Positions 17,461 through 26,036 are shown, counted from the first letter of the stretch. The stretch: 64,000 nt of DNA from an uncultured Opitutia bacterium (GCA_903881475.1 CAIRTK010000017.1:1-64000), one strand, 5' to 3'. Made by a program: numbers and translations. Notes: generated from the sequence alone by a model not told the origin.

Positions 17461-18411
17461 GTGTCCACGACTCCCTCCACCCTCCCGCTCTCGATCGTCA
17501 TTCCCGTCTACAACGAGGAGCTGAACCTGCCGACGCTCTTCGCGCGGCTGTACCCGGTGCTCGATGCACTGGGCCGCCGTTACGAGGTCATCTTCACCAA
17601 CGACGGCTCGCACGACCGCTCGATCGCGCTGCTGAAGGCGCAGCATGCGGCGCGGCCCGACGTGACGCGGGTCATCGATTTCAACGCCAACTACGGCCAG
17701 CACATGGCCATCATGGCGGCGTTCGAGCGGGTGCGGGGCGACGTCATCATCACGCTGGACGCCGACCTGCAGAACCCGCCCGAGGAAATCCCGAAGCTGC
17801 TGGAGCAGATCGCCGCCGGCCATGACTACGTGGGCGGCTACCGGCTCAACCGGCAGGATTCGCTCTTCCGCACCTACGCATCAAAGATCATCAACTTCGT
17901 CCGCGAGAAGACGACGAGCATCGAGATGACGGACCAGGGCTGCATGCTGCGGGCCTATTCGCGGCAGGTGATCGACGCCATCGTGCGCAGCGGGGCGATC
18001 AACACGTTCATCCCCGCGCTGGCCTACAGCTTCGCGAGCAATCCGGCCGAGGTGGGGGTAAAGCACGAGGAGCGGCACGCGGGCGTGTCGAACTACTCGT
18101 TCTACATGCTCATCCGGCTGAACTTCGACCTGATCACGGGCTTCTCGCTGGCGCCGCTGCAGTATTTCACGATGTTCGCCGGCCTGTGCTCGGCGGGGAG
18201 CTTCGTGCTCGTGCTGGTGCTGGCTTACATGCGAATTTTCCTGCACGACGACACGAACGGCGTCTTCACGCTCTTCGGCATCCTGTTCTTCCTGCTCAGC
18301 GTGACGATGGTCGGCATCGGGCTGATCGGCGAGTACGTCGGGCGCACCTATCAGGTCGTCCGCGCGCGCCAGCGGTATTTTGTGAAGGAGATCCTGGAGG
18401 CCAAGGAGTAG
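17461..18411 (+). CDS. arnC: Undecaprenyl-phosphate 4-deoxy-4-formamido-L-arabinose transferase (ArnC-like GT2)
   Basis: 316 residues from GTG 17461; a TTG at 17443 is the alternative and neither has a clear Shine-Dalgarno. GT2 catalytic features are LSIVIPVYNEELNLPTL, IFTNDGSHDRS, ITLDADLQNPPEEIP (DxD) and the acceptor region MTDQGCMLRAYSR. Two C-terminal hydrophobic helices anchor it to the inner membrane, as in ArnC and Bactoprenol glucosyltransferases. It would load Ara4-formyl-N onto undecaprenyl phosphate. Context with arnA and arnD favours ArnC over GtrB-type relatives. Confidence 0.88.
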   Translation: MSTTPSTLPLSIVIPVYNEELNLPTLFARLYPVLDALGRRYEVIFTNDGSHDRSIALLKAQHAARPDVTRVIDFNANYGQHMAIMAAFERVRGDVIITLDADLQNPPEEIPKLLEQIAAGHDYVGGYRLNRQDSLFRTYASKIINFVREKTTSIEMTDQGCMLRAYSRQVIDAIVRSGAINTFIPALAYSFASNPAEVGVKHEERHAGVSNYSFYMLIRLNFDLITGFSLAPLQYFTMFAGLCSAGSFVLVLVLAYMRIFLHDDTNGVFTLFGILFFLLSVTMVGIGLIGEYVGRTYQVVRARQRYFVKEILEAKE

Positions 18412-18417
18412 AATTTA

Positions 18418-18495
18418 ATGTGGAACTCAGGAAGGGTGGAATCGGATGAGGATGCCTTGTCCCCACGTCTTTTCCAGGGTTCCTGAGTTCCACAT
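18418..18495. repeat. Inverted repeat, TCTGGAACTCAGGAAC family (arnC-arnA junction)
   Basis: ATGTGGAACTCAGGAA (18418-18433) is the exact complement of TTCCTGAGTTCCACAT (18480-18495). It starts 7 bases after the arnC stop and ends 23 bases before the formyltransferase ATG. Confidence 0.85.
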
Positions 18496-18518
18496 AAGAA
18501 AGCCCGACGACACTTTCC

Positions 18519-19424
18519 ATGTCCAAGCCCCGCATTGTTTTCTTTGGTTATAGCGAAGTCGGCTACGAGTGCCTGTCGCTGCTGCTCGAGCGCGGCGACA
18601 ACGTCGTGGCGCTCATCACGCACGAGGACAACCCGAACGAGAAGATCTGGTTCAAGACGCCCGCCGTCGCGGCGAGGGAGAAAGGCGTGCCGGTTTTCAC
18701 CCCGGAGAGCGTCAACAACCCCGAATGGCGCGAGCGGATCGCGGAGCTGAAGCCCGACCTGATCCTGTCGGTCTACTACCGGAACATGATCGGGACCAAG
18801 ATCCTCGACCTCCCGCCGCTCGGGGCCTGGAACATGCACGGCTCGCTCCTGCCGGCCTACCGCGGCCGGGCGCCGATCAACTGGGCCATCCTGCACGGCG
18901 AGTCCCGGATCGGCATGACGCTGCACCGCATGGTCAAGAGCGCGGACGCCGGCGCGATTATCGACCAGAACGGCGTGAACCTGACCCCGCGCGACACCGC
19001 CGAGGAGGCGTTCCGCAAGGTGCTGCCCTGCGCCCGTCGCATCCTCGCGCGGCAGATTGACGCGCTCCTGGCCGGCAAGGTCCGCGAAAAGCCCCAGGAT
19101 GAATCGAAGGCCACCTATTTCGGCGGACGCAAACCCGAGGACGGGCGCATCGCGTGGACGCAGACCTCGCGGCAGATTTTCAACCTGATCCGGGCGGTGA
19201 CCGATCCGTATCCTGGGGCGTTCACGGAGGTCGGGCCGGCGCGGCTGATGGTCTGGTGGGCCGAGACCGATTCTGCGGCGACGCGGGACCGGCACGGTGC
19301 GCCGGGCGAGGTGCTGTCGCTCACGCCGCTGGTCGTGGCGACGGCGGACGGCGCCATGGAGCTGACGCGCACGGAGTGGCGCAACGCGCCGGCGCCGGAA
19401 CTGAGCGTCGGGCAGATACTCTGA
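18519..19424 (+). CDS. arnA: UDP-Ara4N formyltransferase (N-terminal ArnA activity as a separate gene)
   Basis: 301 residues. A 10-formyl-THF-dependent formyltransferase fold; catalytic Asn105, His107 and Asp143 are seen in AWNMHGSLLPAYRGRAPINWAI and KSADAGAIID. In Escherichia coli this domain is fused to the decarboxylase as ArnA. Here the frame ends after about 300 residues, and the decarboxylase is a separate gene 216 bases downstream. Similarity to Met-tRNA formyltransferase is expected, but the arn context and the YYRNMI stretch support ArnA. It formylates UDP-Ara4N before transfer to the lipid carrier. Confidence 0.87.
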   Translation: MSKPRIVFFGYSEVGYECLSLLLERGDNVVALITHEDNPNEKIWFKTPAVAAREKGVPVFTPESVNNPEWRERIAELKPDLILSVYYRNMIGTKILDLPPLGAWNMHGSLLPAYRGRAPINWAILHGESRIGMTLHRMVKSADAGAIIDQNGVNLTPRDTAEEAFRKVLPCARRILARQIDALLAGKVREKPQDESKATYFGGRKPEDGRIAWTQTSRQIFNLIRAVTDPYPGAFTEVGPARLMVWWAETDSAATRDRHGAPGEVLSLTPLVVATADGAMELTRTEWRNAPAPELSVGQIL

Positions 19425-19429
19425 ATTTT

Positions 19430-19613
19430 TACCACGAAACACACGAAGCACGCGAAACCAATCCGTTTGGATTTTTGCCCGCGAATTGAGCGAATTTACC
19501 CGAATGGAACGGATAAAATACGTCGGATTGAGGTTTGGAAGTATTCGCGTCAATTCGCGGGCAAGGATCGAGGTCTGCGGTATTCTTTCGTGTCTTTTCG
19601 GGTTTTTCGTGGT
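19430..19613. repeat. Nested double inverted repeat between the two arnA genes
   Basis: Outer arms of the CACGAAG type (19431-19457 and 19586-19613) enclose a second inverted repeat, GCCCGCGAATTGAGCGAAT (19477-19495) with 19543-19562. The whole 216-base gap is made of these two nested elements; no gene is present. Confidence 0.8.
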
Positions 19614-19640
19614 TAATCCACTTTCTTAACCTTTCCTAGC

Positions 19641-20678
19641 ATGCCACTCAAAGTCCTCATCCTCGGTGCCAACGGTTTCATCGGCAGCTCGCTCACGCGG
19701 GCCATCCTCAAGCAGAAGGACTGGGAGGTTTATGGCATGGATATCGGCAGCCATAAGCTCGAGGACAGCCTCGGCAACCCGCGCTTCAAGTTCGTCGAGG
19801 GCGACATCACCATCAACCGCGAGTACATCGAGTATCACGTGAAGAAGTGCGACGCGGTCATCCCGCTCGTCGCGATCGCTAACCCGATCCAGTACGTCAA
19901 GGACCCGCTGCGCGTGTTCGAGCTCGATTTCGAGGCCAACCTCGCCGTCGTCCGCCAGTGCGCGAAGTACAAGAAGCGCATCATCTTCCCGTCCACGTCG
20001 GAGGTCTACGGCATGAGTACCGACGCCAAGCTCGACGAGGCCACTACCTCGCTCGTGTACGGCCCGATCGAGCGCCAGCGCTGGATCTACGCCTGCTCCA
20101 AGCAGCTGCTCGACCGCGTGATCTACGCGTACGGCGTGCGCGACAATGTGGACTACACGCTGTTCCGGCCGTTCAACTGGATCGGGCCGAAACTCGACGA
20201 CGTGATGGAGCCGAAGGAGGGCAGCTCGCGCCTGTTCACGCAGTTCATCTCCAACGTCATCTTCGAGAAGCCGCTGCAGCTGGTGGACGGCGGCAAGCAG
20301 AGCCGGTCGTTCACCTTCATCGACGACGGCGTGGATGCACTGCTCCGCATCATCGAGAACAAGGACGGCCGGGCCTCGCGCCAGATCTTCAACCTTGGCA
20401 ACCCGCGGAACGACGTGAGCGTGGCGGAGCTGGCGAAGCTGATCATCGCGGCCTTCAAGGATTACCCCGACTACCGCGAGCGGGCCGCGAAGGCGAAGGT
20501 CGTGGTCGTGTCCTCGGGCAAGTATTTCGGCAAATACTATCAGGACATCCAGAAGCGTGTGCCCTCGATCGCCAACGCGAAGAAGCAGCTCGGCTGGACG
20601 CCGAAGGTGAATCTCAAGACCGCGATCAAGCTGACCCTGGACTACCACCTCGCGCACAAGGATTACCAGCTGGAGTGA
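19641..20678 (+). CDS. UDP-glucuronate decarboxylase (C-terminal ArnA activity as a separate gene)
   Basis: 345 residues, an extended short-chain dehydrogenase. NAD-binding GANGFIG (9-15), substrate stretch PLVAIANPIQYVKDPLRVFELDFEANL, Ser/Thr in FPSTSEVYG and catalytic Tyr150-x3-Lys154 (YACSK) are all present. RWIYACSKQLLDRVIYAYG and FRPFNWIGPKLD are specific to the ArnA C-terminal domain and its stand-alone homologues. It oxidatively decarboxylates UDP-glucuronate to the 4-keto-pentose that ArnB aminates. The split from the formyltransferase is real: separate ATG, different frame and an intervening hairpin. Confidence 0.9.
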   Translation: MPLKVLILGANGFIGSSLTRAILKQKDWEVYGMDIGSHKLEDSLGNPRFKFVEGDITINREYIEYHVKKCDAVIPLVAIANPIQYVKDPLRVFELDFEANLAVVRQCAKYKKRIIFPSTSEVYGMSTDAKLDEATTSLVYGPIERQRWIYACSKQLLDRVIYAYGVRDNVDYTLFRPFNWIGPKLDDVMEPKEGSSRLFTQFISNVIFEKPLQLVDGGKQSRSFTFIDDGVDALLRIIENKDGRASRQIFNLGNPRNDVSVAELAKLIIAAFKDYPDYRERAAKAKVVVVSSGKYFGKYYQDIQKRVPSIANAKKQLGWTPKVNLKTAIKLTLDYHLAHKDYQLE

Positions 20679-20700
20679 GCTCACGCTCACTCCAACTGGT

Positions 20701-20793
20701 GGAGAAAGAAGTAGGGAGCAAGGAGTAGGGAAAGCCCCAAGACCGGTCGGAATAGTTTCTTGCCCCTTCTCCTTGCTCCCTGCTCCTTTCTCC
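20701..20793. repeat. Inverted repeat, GGGAGCAAGGAG family
   Basis: The purine arm 20701-20732 and its pyrimidine counterpart 20761-20793 are complementary with a few mismatches. It ends 7 bases before the arnD ATG, so the arnD ribosome-binding region would lie in the hairpin. The 7-base tandem array at 46797 uses the same GGGAGCA word. Confidence 0.8.
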
Positions 20794-20800
20794 CGCTCCG

Positions 20801-21700
20801 ATGCCCATACGCCTCGCCCTTAAAGTTGATGTCGACACTGACCGCGGGACGCGGATCGGGGTGCCGAATCTGGTGGCGGACTGTCAGGCGGTGGACGCGC
20901 CGGCGGCTTTCCTCTTTTCGCTCGGGCCGGATCAAACGGGGCGGGCGATCACGCGGGTGTTCCGGCCGGGCTTTTTCCAGAAAGTCAGCCGCACGAGCGT
21001 GGTGCAGATCTACGGGATCCGCACGCTGCTCAATGGCACGCTGCTGCCCGCGCCGCACATCGGCCGGCGCAATGCGGCGGTGATGCGCCGGGTGCGGGAT
21101 GACGGCTTCGAGGTCGGCATCCACTGTTACAACCACTATCGCTGGCAGGACTACGTGCAGACAATGCCGCTCGACGCGGTGCGCGCGGAGTTCATCGCGG
21201 CGCGGGCCGAGTTCCTGCGCATCTTCGGCCACGAGGCGAAGACGGCGGGTGCGGCGGGCTGGCAGAGCAACGCGAAGAGCCGGCAGGTCTACGACGAGGC
21301 GGGGCTGCTCTATGCGAGCGACACGCGCGGCGGGGCGCCGTTTTTCCCGCGCGTGGACGGCCGGGTTTTCCAGACCCTGGAGATCCCCAGCACGCTGCCG
21401 ACGTTCGACGAGCTGATGGGCCGGCCGGAATATCCGGACGAGAAAATCGTGCCGCACTTCCTGTCACTGTTGCGGGCCGACCAGCCCAATGTGTTCACGC
21501 TGCACGCCGAGATCGAGGGGATGGGTCGGCGCGCCCTGTTTCAGGACCTCTTGGCCGCGTGCAAGCGGGCCGGAGTGGAGTTCATCCGGATGGACGACCT
21601 GGCGAACGAACTGCTGGCCGACCGCACGGCGATCCCGGTGCGCGACCAGGTCATTGGCACGATTGACGGCCGCACCGGCGTTGTAGCCATGCAGGCGTAG
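20801..21700 (+). CDS. arnD: 4-deoxy-4-formamido-L-arabinose-phosphoundecaprenol deformylase, ArnD-like
   Basis: 299 residues, a NodB-type polysaccharide deacetylase. Metal-site motifs are LALKVDVDTDRGTR at the N-terminus (Asp pair) and EVGIHCYNHYRWQDY around residue 105 (His-x3-His). The later WQSNAKSRQVYDEAGLLYASDTRGGAPF matches ArnD rather than chitin deacetylases. It removes the formyl group after transfer to undecaprenyl phosphate, making the pathway irreversible. Last gene of the arn run; convergent with lptF. ATG 20801. Confidence 0.87.
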   Translation: MPIRLALKVDVDTDRGTRIGVPNLVADCQAVDAPAAFLFSLGPDQTGRAITRVFRPGFFQKVSRTSVVQIYGIRTLLNGTLLPAPHIGRRNAAVMRRVRDDGFEVGIHCYNHYRWQDYVQTMPLDAVRAEFIAARAEFLRIFGHEAKTAGAAGWQSNAKSRQVYDEAGLLYASDTRGGAPFFPRVDGRVFQTLEIPSTLPTFDELMGRPEYPDEKIVPHFLSLLRADQPNVFTLHAEIEGMGRRALFQDLLAACKRAGVEFIRMDDLANELLADRTAIPVRDQVIGTIDGRTGVVAMQA

Positions 21701-21730
21701 CCGGCCTGTGACCGGCTCGTGGCCGGCTGG

Positions 21731-21820
21731 AGATGGGAGTTAGGAGATGGGAGTTGGAAAACCTGAAACGTGTCGCCCGCTTTTGCGGTATTCCATCTCC
21801 CATCTTCCATCTCCCAACTT
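21731..21820. repeat. Inverted repeat, GTTGGGAGATGGGAGTTGG family
   Basis: Left arm 21731-21759 and right arm 21791-21820, each with internal repetition of GATGGGAGTTRGGA-like units. It lies downstream of arnD, between convergent genes. Confidence 0.82.
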
Positions 21821-21822
21821 CG

Positions 21823-21851
21823 AATAAGGCGGGCCGCCGGCCCGCCTTATT
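21823..21851. terminator. Bidirectional hairpin at the arnD/lptF convergence
   Basis: AATAAGGCGGGCC-GCC-GGCCCGCCTTATT is a near-perfect palindrome containing the lptF stop codon (21847-21849) and followed by a short T-rich run on each strand. Likely a weak bidirectional intrinsic terminator. Confidence 0.65.
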
Positions 21852-23046
21852 TCCGGTCGATTCTTGAGAACAGCCACGCGCCGAGTCCGAGGATGAGGAG
21901 GTTGGGCACCCAGAGCAGCAGGTCGGGCCGGTATTCGGGGTGCCGGTCGAGCGCCTTCACGGCGACGGTCAGCAGGTAGTAGCCGAGGGTTAGGAGCAGG
22001 GCCACGCCGAAGTTGGCGGACGTCTCGCGGCGCGAGACCTTGATGCCGAGGGGCACACCGAGCAGCGCGAGGGAAAATACGGCGAGTGCGGTGTTGAACT
22101 TGTCCTGGTACACCAGCTCCAGCTTCATGCGGTCGCGGGCGAACTGCTTCGCCTCGTCCGGTGGCGGAACGAAGGCGGCGACGCGCGCCCGTTCGGCGTT
22201 CAGCTCGCGGTACGTCATCCAGTCCTGCTTAACGTGCACGCCGCCGCGGCCGAAGAAACGATTGAGGGACAGCCGCACCGGCTCGGACCGTTCAAAGGAG
22301 CCGACCAGCGGCGCCTCGAGGAAATTCTCCGGATTCTTCTCGTTGCGCGTCTCCACCTGCGCGTGGGTCAGGGTGAGGATGAGGGCGTTGTTGGCCTCGT
22401 CATAGTCGAAGTGGCCGCTTTCGGCGCGGACCATCCGCGTCACGCGCTTCTGGTCGTCAATTTCCCACAGCCAGAAATCGTGCATTTCCGCGCCATTCTT
22501 CTCGTTCACATAGACGACGTAGCCGGGAAAATCGCGGATGAATGTCTTCTCCACGATGAAGCGGAGCGGGTTCGCACGGACGGCCTCACCGAGCGCCCGG
22601 TGGTATTCCACCCGGGCGCGCGGCATGGAGTCGAAATTGAAGTAGAGCGCCAGGGCCGCGCCCAGGGCGGCGAGCACGAGGACGGGCCGGGAAATGCGGT
22701 TGATGCTCAGCCCTACGGCGCGCATGGCGGTGACCTCGCTGTCGGCGGACAGCCGACCCAGCGTCAGCAGCACGCCCGTCAGCAGGCCCATGGGCAGCGA
22801 ATAGGTGATCGCGAACGGAATGAGCAGCAGGACCAGCTTGGTGAACAAGGCGGCCGAAAACTGGCCCGCGAGCATGTAGGGCAGCAGGTCCCGCGCGATG
22901 TTCGGCACCATCACGATGAACGTGAACAGGCCGACCGCCGCCACGCAGGTGAAAAGCACGCTTCGGAAAATATAGCGGTCGAGGAGGTTCAGGGGCGGGT
23001 CGGGTTGAGGCGCAGGGTTCTTCGCAGACGGAGGGCCCGCTGACAA
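21847..23046 (-). CDS. lptF: LptF/LptG family LPS-export permease
   Basis: 399 residues. Inner-membrane half of the LptB2FG ATP-driven LPS extractor. Three N-terminal helices with the coupling region NIARDLLPYML, PFAITYSLPMGLLTGVLLTLGRLSADSEVTAMRAVGLS (the LptB-contacting stretch), a periplasmic beta-jellyroll from about 130 to 290, and three C-terminal helices (ALAVFSLALLGVPLGIKVSRRET) give a complete protein. Only one F/G-type gene is here. No ATG precedes the first helix in frame; TTG at 23046 is the only start I can find. Its place beside the lipid A modification genes fits envelope assembly. Confidence 0.85.
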   Translation of the reverse strand: MSAGPPSAKNPAPQPDPPLNLLDRYIFRSVLFTCVAAVGLFTFIVMVPNIARDLLPYMLAGQFSAALFTKLVLLLIPFAITYSLPMGLLTGVLLTLGRLSADSEVTAMRAVGLSINRISRPVLVLAALGAALALYFNFDSMPRARVEYHRALGEAVRANPLRFIVEKTFIRDFPGYVVYVNEKNGAEMHDFWLWEIDDQKRVTRMVRAESGHFDYDEANNALILTLTHAQVETRNEKNPENFLEAPLVGSFERSEPVRLSLNRFFGRGGVHVKQDWMTYRELNAERARVAAFVPPPDEAKQFARDRMKLELVYQDKFNTALAVFSLALLGVPLGIKVSRRETSANFGVALLLTLGYYLLTVAVKALDRHPEYRPDLLLWVPNLLILGLGAWLFSRIDRK

Positions 23047-23101
23047 CCAGCAACGACGGCGGTTCGTCCAATTGCAGGGCGGGGTCGTTCCCGGTCCTGG
23101 A

Positions 23102-23195
23102 GGTGGAGCGCGTTGTCGCTAACGCGCTGTTTGGCTCCGCTGGAGTTTAACTGCGGACAGAGGTACTCAGCGTGTTGAGGGCAACCCGCTCCACC
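23102..23195. repeat. Cloverleaf inverted repeat upstream of lptF
   Basis: Outer arms GGTGGAGCG (23102-23110) and CGCTCCACC (23187-23195) enclose an inner hairpin GCGCGTT-GTCGCT-AACGCGC and a second GTGTTGAGGGCAAC-type hairpin. Its left half closely resembles the element at 38517-38595. Confidence 0.75.
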
Positions 23196-23211
23196 TTGGA
23201 TGACGGACGGG

Positions 23212-23946
23212 CTAAAAATCCAGCGAGAGCTGCGGCGCGCCGTTTCCGTCCTTGGCGGCGGGCGCGAGGCACGCGGGGCCCTCGTTCCGGATGCTGCTGA
23301 CGTAGGTGCTGACGGCCACGGCCGTCATCGAGCCGGCGGCGGCGGGGTGCAGCAACGGCGCCAGCTCGGCCGGATCGGTGAGCTGCGGGTCGAGCCAGGG
23401 TTCGAACTGGTCGGGTGTGAGCATCACCGGCATCCGATGATGAATGGGACGCATGAGTTCGTTGGGCTCCGTGGTGAGGACCGCGCAGGTTTCGAGCACG
23501 GTGCCATCCGGCGCGCGCCAGCTTTCCCACAGGCCCGCGAGGCCGAAGGGCTGTTCGTCACGCCGGCGAAAGAGCCAGGGCTGCTTGGACCGGCCGCGAT
23601 GCTCCCACTCGTAGAAACCGCTGGCGGGGATGACGCAGCGCCGGGCGCGGAAGGCGTCGCGGAACGACGGCTTCTCGGTGACGGTTTCGGCGCGGGCGTT
23701 GGCCAGCGCGGTGCCGCTGTCGCTCTTGGCCCAAGCGGGCACGAGTCCCCAGCGCAGGGCGACGGCTTCCCGGTCCGGGCGGCGCCCCGGGGCCGGACTT
23801 TTGGCGGGAACCCGGGTGCGCACGGCCGGGATCGCCGAGCCCGGCGCGAGGTTGTACCGCGACAAAAATTCCGTCGCCGCCCCGATTCCGAGCCGCTCCA
23901 GGATGTCGCGGTACTGTTGCTCAAGGAGCAGGAAACGGCAGCACAT
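23212..23946 (-). CDS. yedK: SOS response-associated peptidase (SRAP, YedK/HMCES)
   Basis: 244 residues. SRAP proteins crosslink to abasic sites in single-stranded DNA through the amino-terminal Cys2. The protein begins MCCRF: Cys2 is kept but the usual Gly3 is Cys. Other catalytic residues are Asn83 (ALANARAET), Glu113 (SGFYEWE) and His169 (IHHRMPVML). WGLVPAWA near 66 is the family core. The ATG lies 3 bases from the end of the next gene, the HAD phosphatase, which precedes it in the transcript. Confidence 0.92.
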   Translation of the reverse strand: MCCRFLLLEQQYRDILERLGIGAATEFLSRYNLAPGSAIPAVRTRVPAKSPAPGRRPDREAVALRWGLVPAWAKSDSGTALANARAETVTEKPSFRDAFRARRCVIPASGFYEWEHRGRSKQPWLFRRRDEQPFGLAGLWESWRAPDGTVLETCAVLTTEPNELMRPIHHRMPVMLTPDQFEPWLDPQLTDPAELAPLLHPAAAGSMTAVAVSTYVSSIRNEGPACLAPAAKDGNGAPQLSLDF

Positions 23947-23949
23947 GGG

Positions 23950-24645
23950 TCAGCCCTGCACCAGGCCGGGCAGTTCGCGGATGCTGGCGAGCTGGATGAA
24001 GCGCCCGGGGACGTCGGGAACCTGGTCGACGCGCTCATGGCCCCAGGTGAGGTGATAGGGCACATGGGCCCCGGCGCCACCGAGCGCGAGCACCGGGAGG
24101 ATGTCGGACTTGAGGGAATTGCCGACCATGAGAAACTCGGCCGGCGCGATGGCATGGCGGCGCAGGATCGTGGCGTAGGCCGCCTCGTCCTTCTCGGACA
24201 GGATCTCGATGTGGTGGAAGAACGGGGCGAGGCCCGACTTGGCCACCTTGCGTTCTTGGTCGCGGAGGTCGCCCTTAGTGATGAGCAGCAGGCGGTGCGT
24301 GCCGGCGAGGGTGATGAGGGTTTCGGCCACGCCGTCCAGCAGCTCGACCGGATGCTCCAGCATGTCTTGGCCGAGGCTGATCAGCGTCTGGATCTCCTCC
24401 GCGCTGATGCGGCCCTCGGTGAGCTCGATGGCGGTCTCGATGGCCGAGAGCATGAAGCCCTTCACGCCGTAGCCGTAGAGCGCGAGGTTCTTCATTTCGG
24501 TGGCGAACAGGGTGCGATCAACCGTGGCGGCGGGGTGATACCGGGCGAGCAGGACCCGGTAGCGCTCATGCACCTGCTCGAAGATGTTCTCGTTGTGCCA
24601 GAGGGTATCGTCGGCATCGAAACCGATCACGCGGCAGCTTTTCAT
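23950..24645 (-). CDS. HAD-superfamily hydrolase
   Basis: 231 residues. DxD nucleophile motif at Asp10/Asp12 in GFDADDTLWHNE, helical cap between about 20 and 95, motif II Thr in LLLITKGD, and motif III/IV in FLMVGNSLKSDILPVLALGGAG. The pattern is that of small-molecule phosphatases related to YjjG and the 2-haloacid dehalogenase-like group. Substrate unknown. It is 3 bases upstream of SRAP and likely cotranscribed with it. Confidence 0.85.
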   Translation of the reverse strand: MKSCRVIGFDADDTLWHNENIFEQVHERYRVLLARYHPAATVDRTLFATEMKNLALYGYGVKGFMLSAIETAIELTEGRISAEEIQTLISLGQDMLEHPVELLDGVAETLITLAGTHRLLLITKGDLRDQERKVAKSGLAPFFHHIEILSEKDEAAYATILRRHAIAPAEFLMVGNSLKSDILPVLALGGAGAHVPYHLTWGHERVDQVPDVPGRFIQLASIRELPGLVQG

Positions 24646-24663
24646 GGGAGAGGCGGGGAGGGT

Positions 24664-24860
24664 TTCACCATGAAGCTCACGAAGCGCACGAAGGCCGGAA
24701 AGCCAAATTGTTTTTCACCGCGAAGAGCGCAAAGGCCGATCAAGGGAAAGCGGACTTTCTGGCCCGGATTGTCATTCTTCGCTGCGCTCAAAATGATAAG
24801 GATGGGTCTTCGTGTCCTTCGCGGTGAAACGGGTCGAGCTTCGCGCCCTTTGTGGTTCAA
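24664..24860. repeat. Nested double inverted repeat, CACGAAG family
   Basis: Outer arms 24664-24694 and 24836-24860 and inner arms 24714-24738 and 24808-24828, all beginning TTCACC or ending GGTGAA/GGTTCAA. They fill the 220-base gap between the radical SAM gene and the HAD gene. Confidence 0.75.
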
Positions 24861-24865
24861 CTTGG

Positions 24866-25933
24866 TTAGAACAGGCTCAGCTGCTCCCCGCCCGGGCGAC
24901 GGAAGTGCGTGGTCGAGAGGGGCAGGCGCTCCTGGTTCAGGCCGGCGCGGCGGGCGGTGACCTGAAACAGGTCGCGCAGCTGCTCGGCGAAGATGCCTTC
25001 GCCCTTCAGCCGGGTGCCCCATTCACTTACATTCAGTTTGCCGCCGCGGATTTCCTGCACGCGGTCCACCACGCGCGCCTTTTTCGTCGGGACGTGGTCG
25101 TCGAGCCATTGCAGGAAAATCTCCTTCACCGCGTAGGGCAGGCGCATGACGATGTAGCCCGCGCGCTTCGCGCCCGCGGCGGCCGCCGCCTCGAGGATCG
25201 CGGGCAGCTCGTGGTCGGTGAGACCGGGAATGACGGGCGCAACCATCACCCCGACGGGAATACCGGCGGCGCTGAGCTCGCGGATGGCGCGCAGCCGCGC
25301 GGCAGGACGCGACGCCCGCGGCTCGAGCTGGCCGGCCAGATCGGTGTCCAGCGTGGTGACCGACACGTAGACCGCGGTGGCTTGATAGCGGGCGAGCTCG
25401 GTGAGCACATCGAGGTCGCGGGTGACGAGCGCGTTCTTGGTGATAATGGAGATGGGCTGGCGCAGCTCGGCGCAGACCTCGAGGCAGCCGCGGGTGACGC
25501 GGAACTGGCGTTCGCAGGGTTGGTAGCAGTCGGTGATGCCGCTCATCGAGATGCTTTGCGGCTGCCAACGGGGCGAGGAAAGCTCGGCGCGGAGCAGGGC
25601 GGGAGCGCGGAGCTTCACGAGGATCTTCGTCTCAAAATCCAGTCCGCTGCTCCAGCCGAGGTACTCGTGATAGGGCCGGGCGAAGCAGTAGGCGCAGCCG
25701 TGCTCGCAGCCGCGGTAGGGATTGAGCCCGACAGTGAAGGGAATGTCGGGGCTGTCGTTGGTGGTCAGCAGCGACTCGCTGGCGTCGAAAAAAAACTGCG
25801 TGCGCGGGTGGGGCCGCTCGTCGGGCGGGCAGTCCGGGTCGGGCTCGAGGATGAGCGGCTCGAAGCGGTTGGGCGGGTTGACGCTCGCGCCGCGGCCCGG
25901 GATGGAGCCGGAGGAGTGGAGCGGCGTGGACAT
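24866..25933 (-). CDS. PA0069-family radical SAM protein (SplB-like)
   Basis: 355 residues from ATG 25933; the 72-residue upstream frame reads repeat DNA and is excluded. The [4Fe-4S] ligands are Cys76, Cys80 and Cys83 in GCEHGCAYC. NPYRGCEHGCAYCFARPYHEYLGWSSGLDFE and SMSGITDCYQPCERQFRVTRGCLEV are characteristic of the PA0069 group, related to spore photoproduct lyase. Biochemical role not established. Its 3' end faces the HAD/SRAP pair, and SRAP is a DNA-lesion protein, which weakly suggests a DNA-repair setting. Confidence 0.88.
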   Translation of the reverse strand: MSTPLHSSGSIPGRGASVNPPNRFEPLILEPDPDCPPDERPHPRTQFFFDASESLLTTNDSPDIPFTVGLNPYRGCEHGCAYCFARPYHEYLGWSSGLDFETKILVKLRAPALLRAELSSPRWQPQSISMSGITDCYQPCERQFRVTRGCLEVCAELRQPISIITKNALVTRDLDVLTELARYQATAVYVSVTTLDTDLAGQLEPRASRPAARLRAIRELSAAGIPVGVMVAPVIPGLTDHELPAILEAAAAAGAKRAGYIVMRLPYAVKEIFLQWLDDHVPTKKARVVDRVQEIRGGKLNVSEWGTRLKGEGIFAEQLRDLFQVTARRAGLNQERLPLSTTHFRRPGGEQLSLF

Positions 25934-26036
25934 GGAGGAGAGGCTGTACGCTTTAGGCGGTAGGCAATAAGGATTTCTCAAAATGAGAAATTGGTTGGCC
26001 GCGATAAGGCATGAGGAGTTCCCCATCCCGGAAGTT

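Noticed and set aside
18519-20678. Sequencing frameshift splitting a fused ArnA
   Set aside because: The two genes have their own ATGs and are separated by 216 bases of nested inverted repeats, so a single-base error cannot explain the split.
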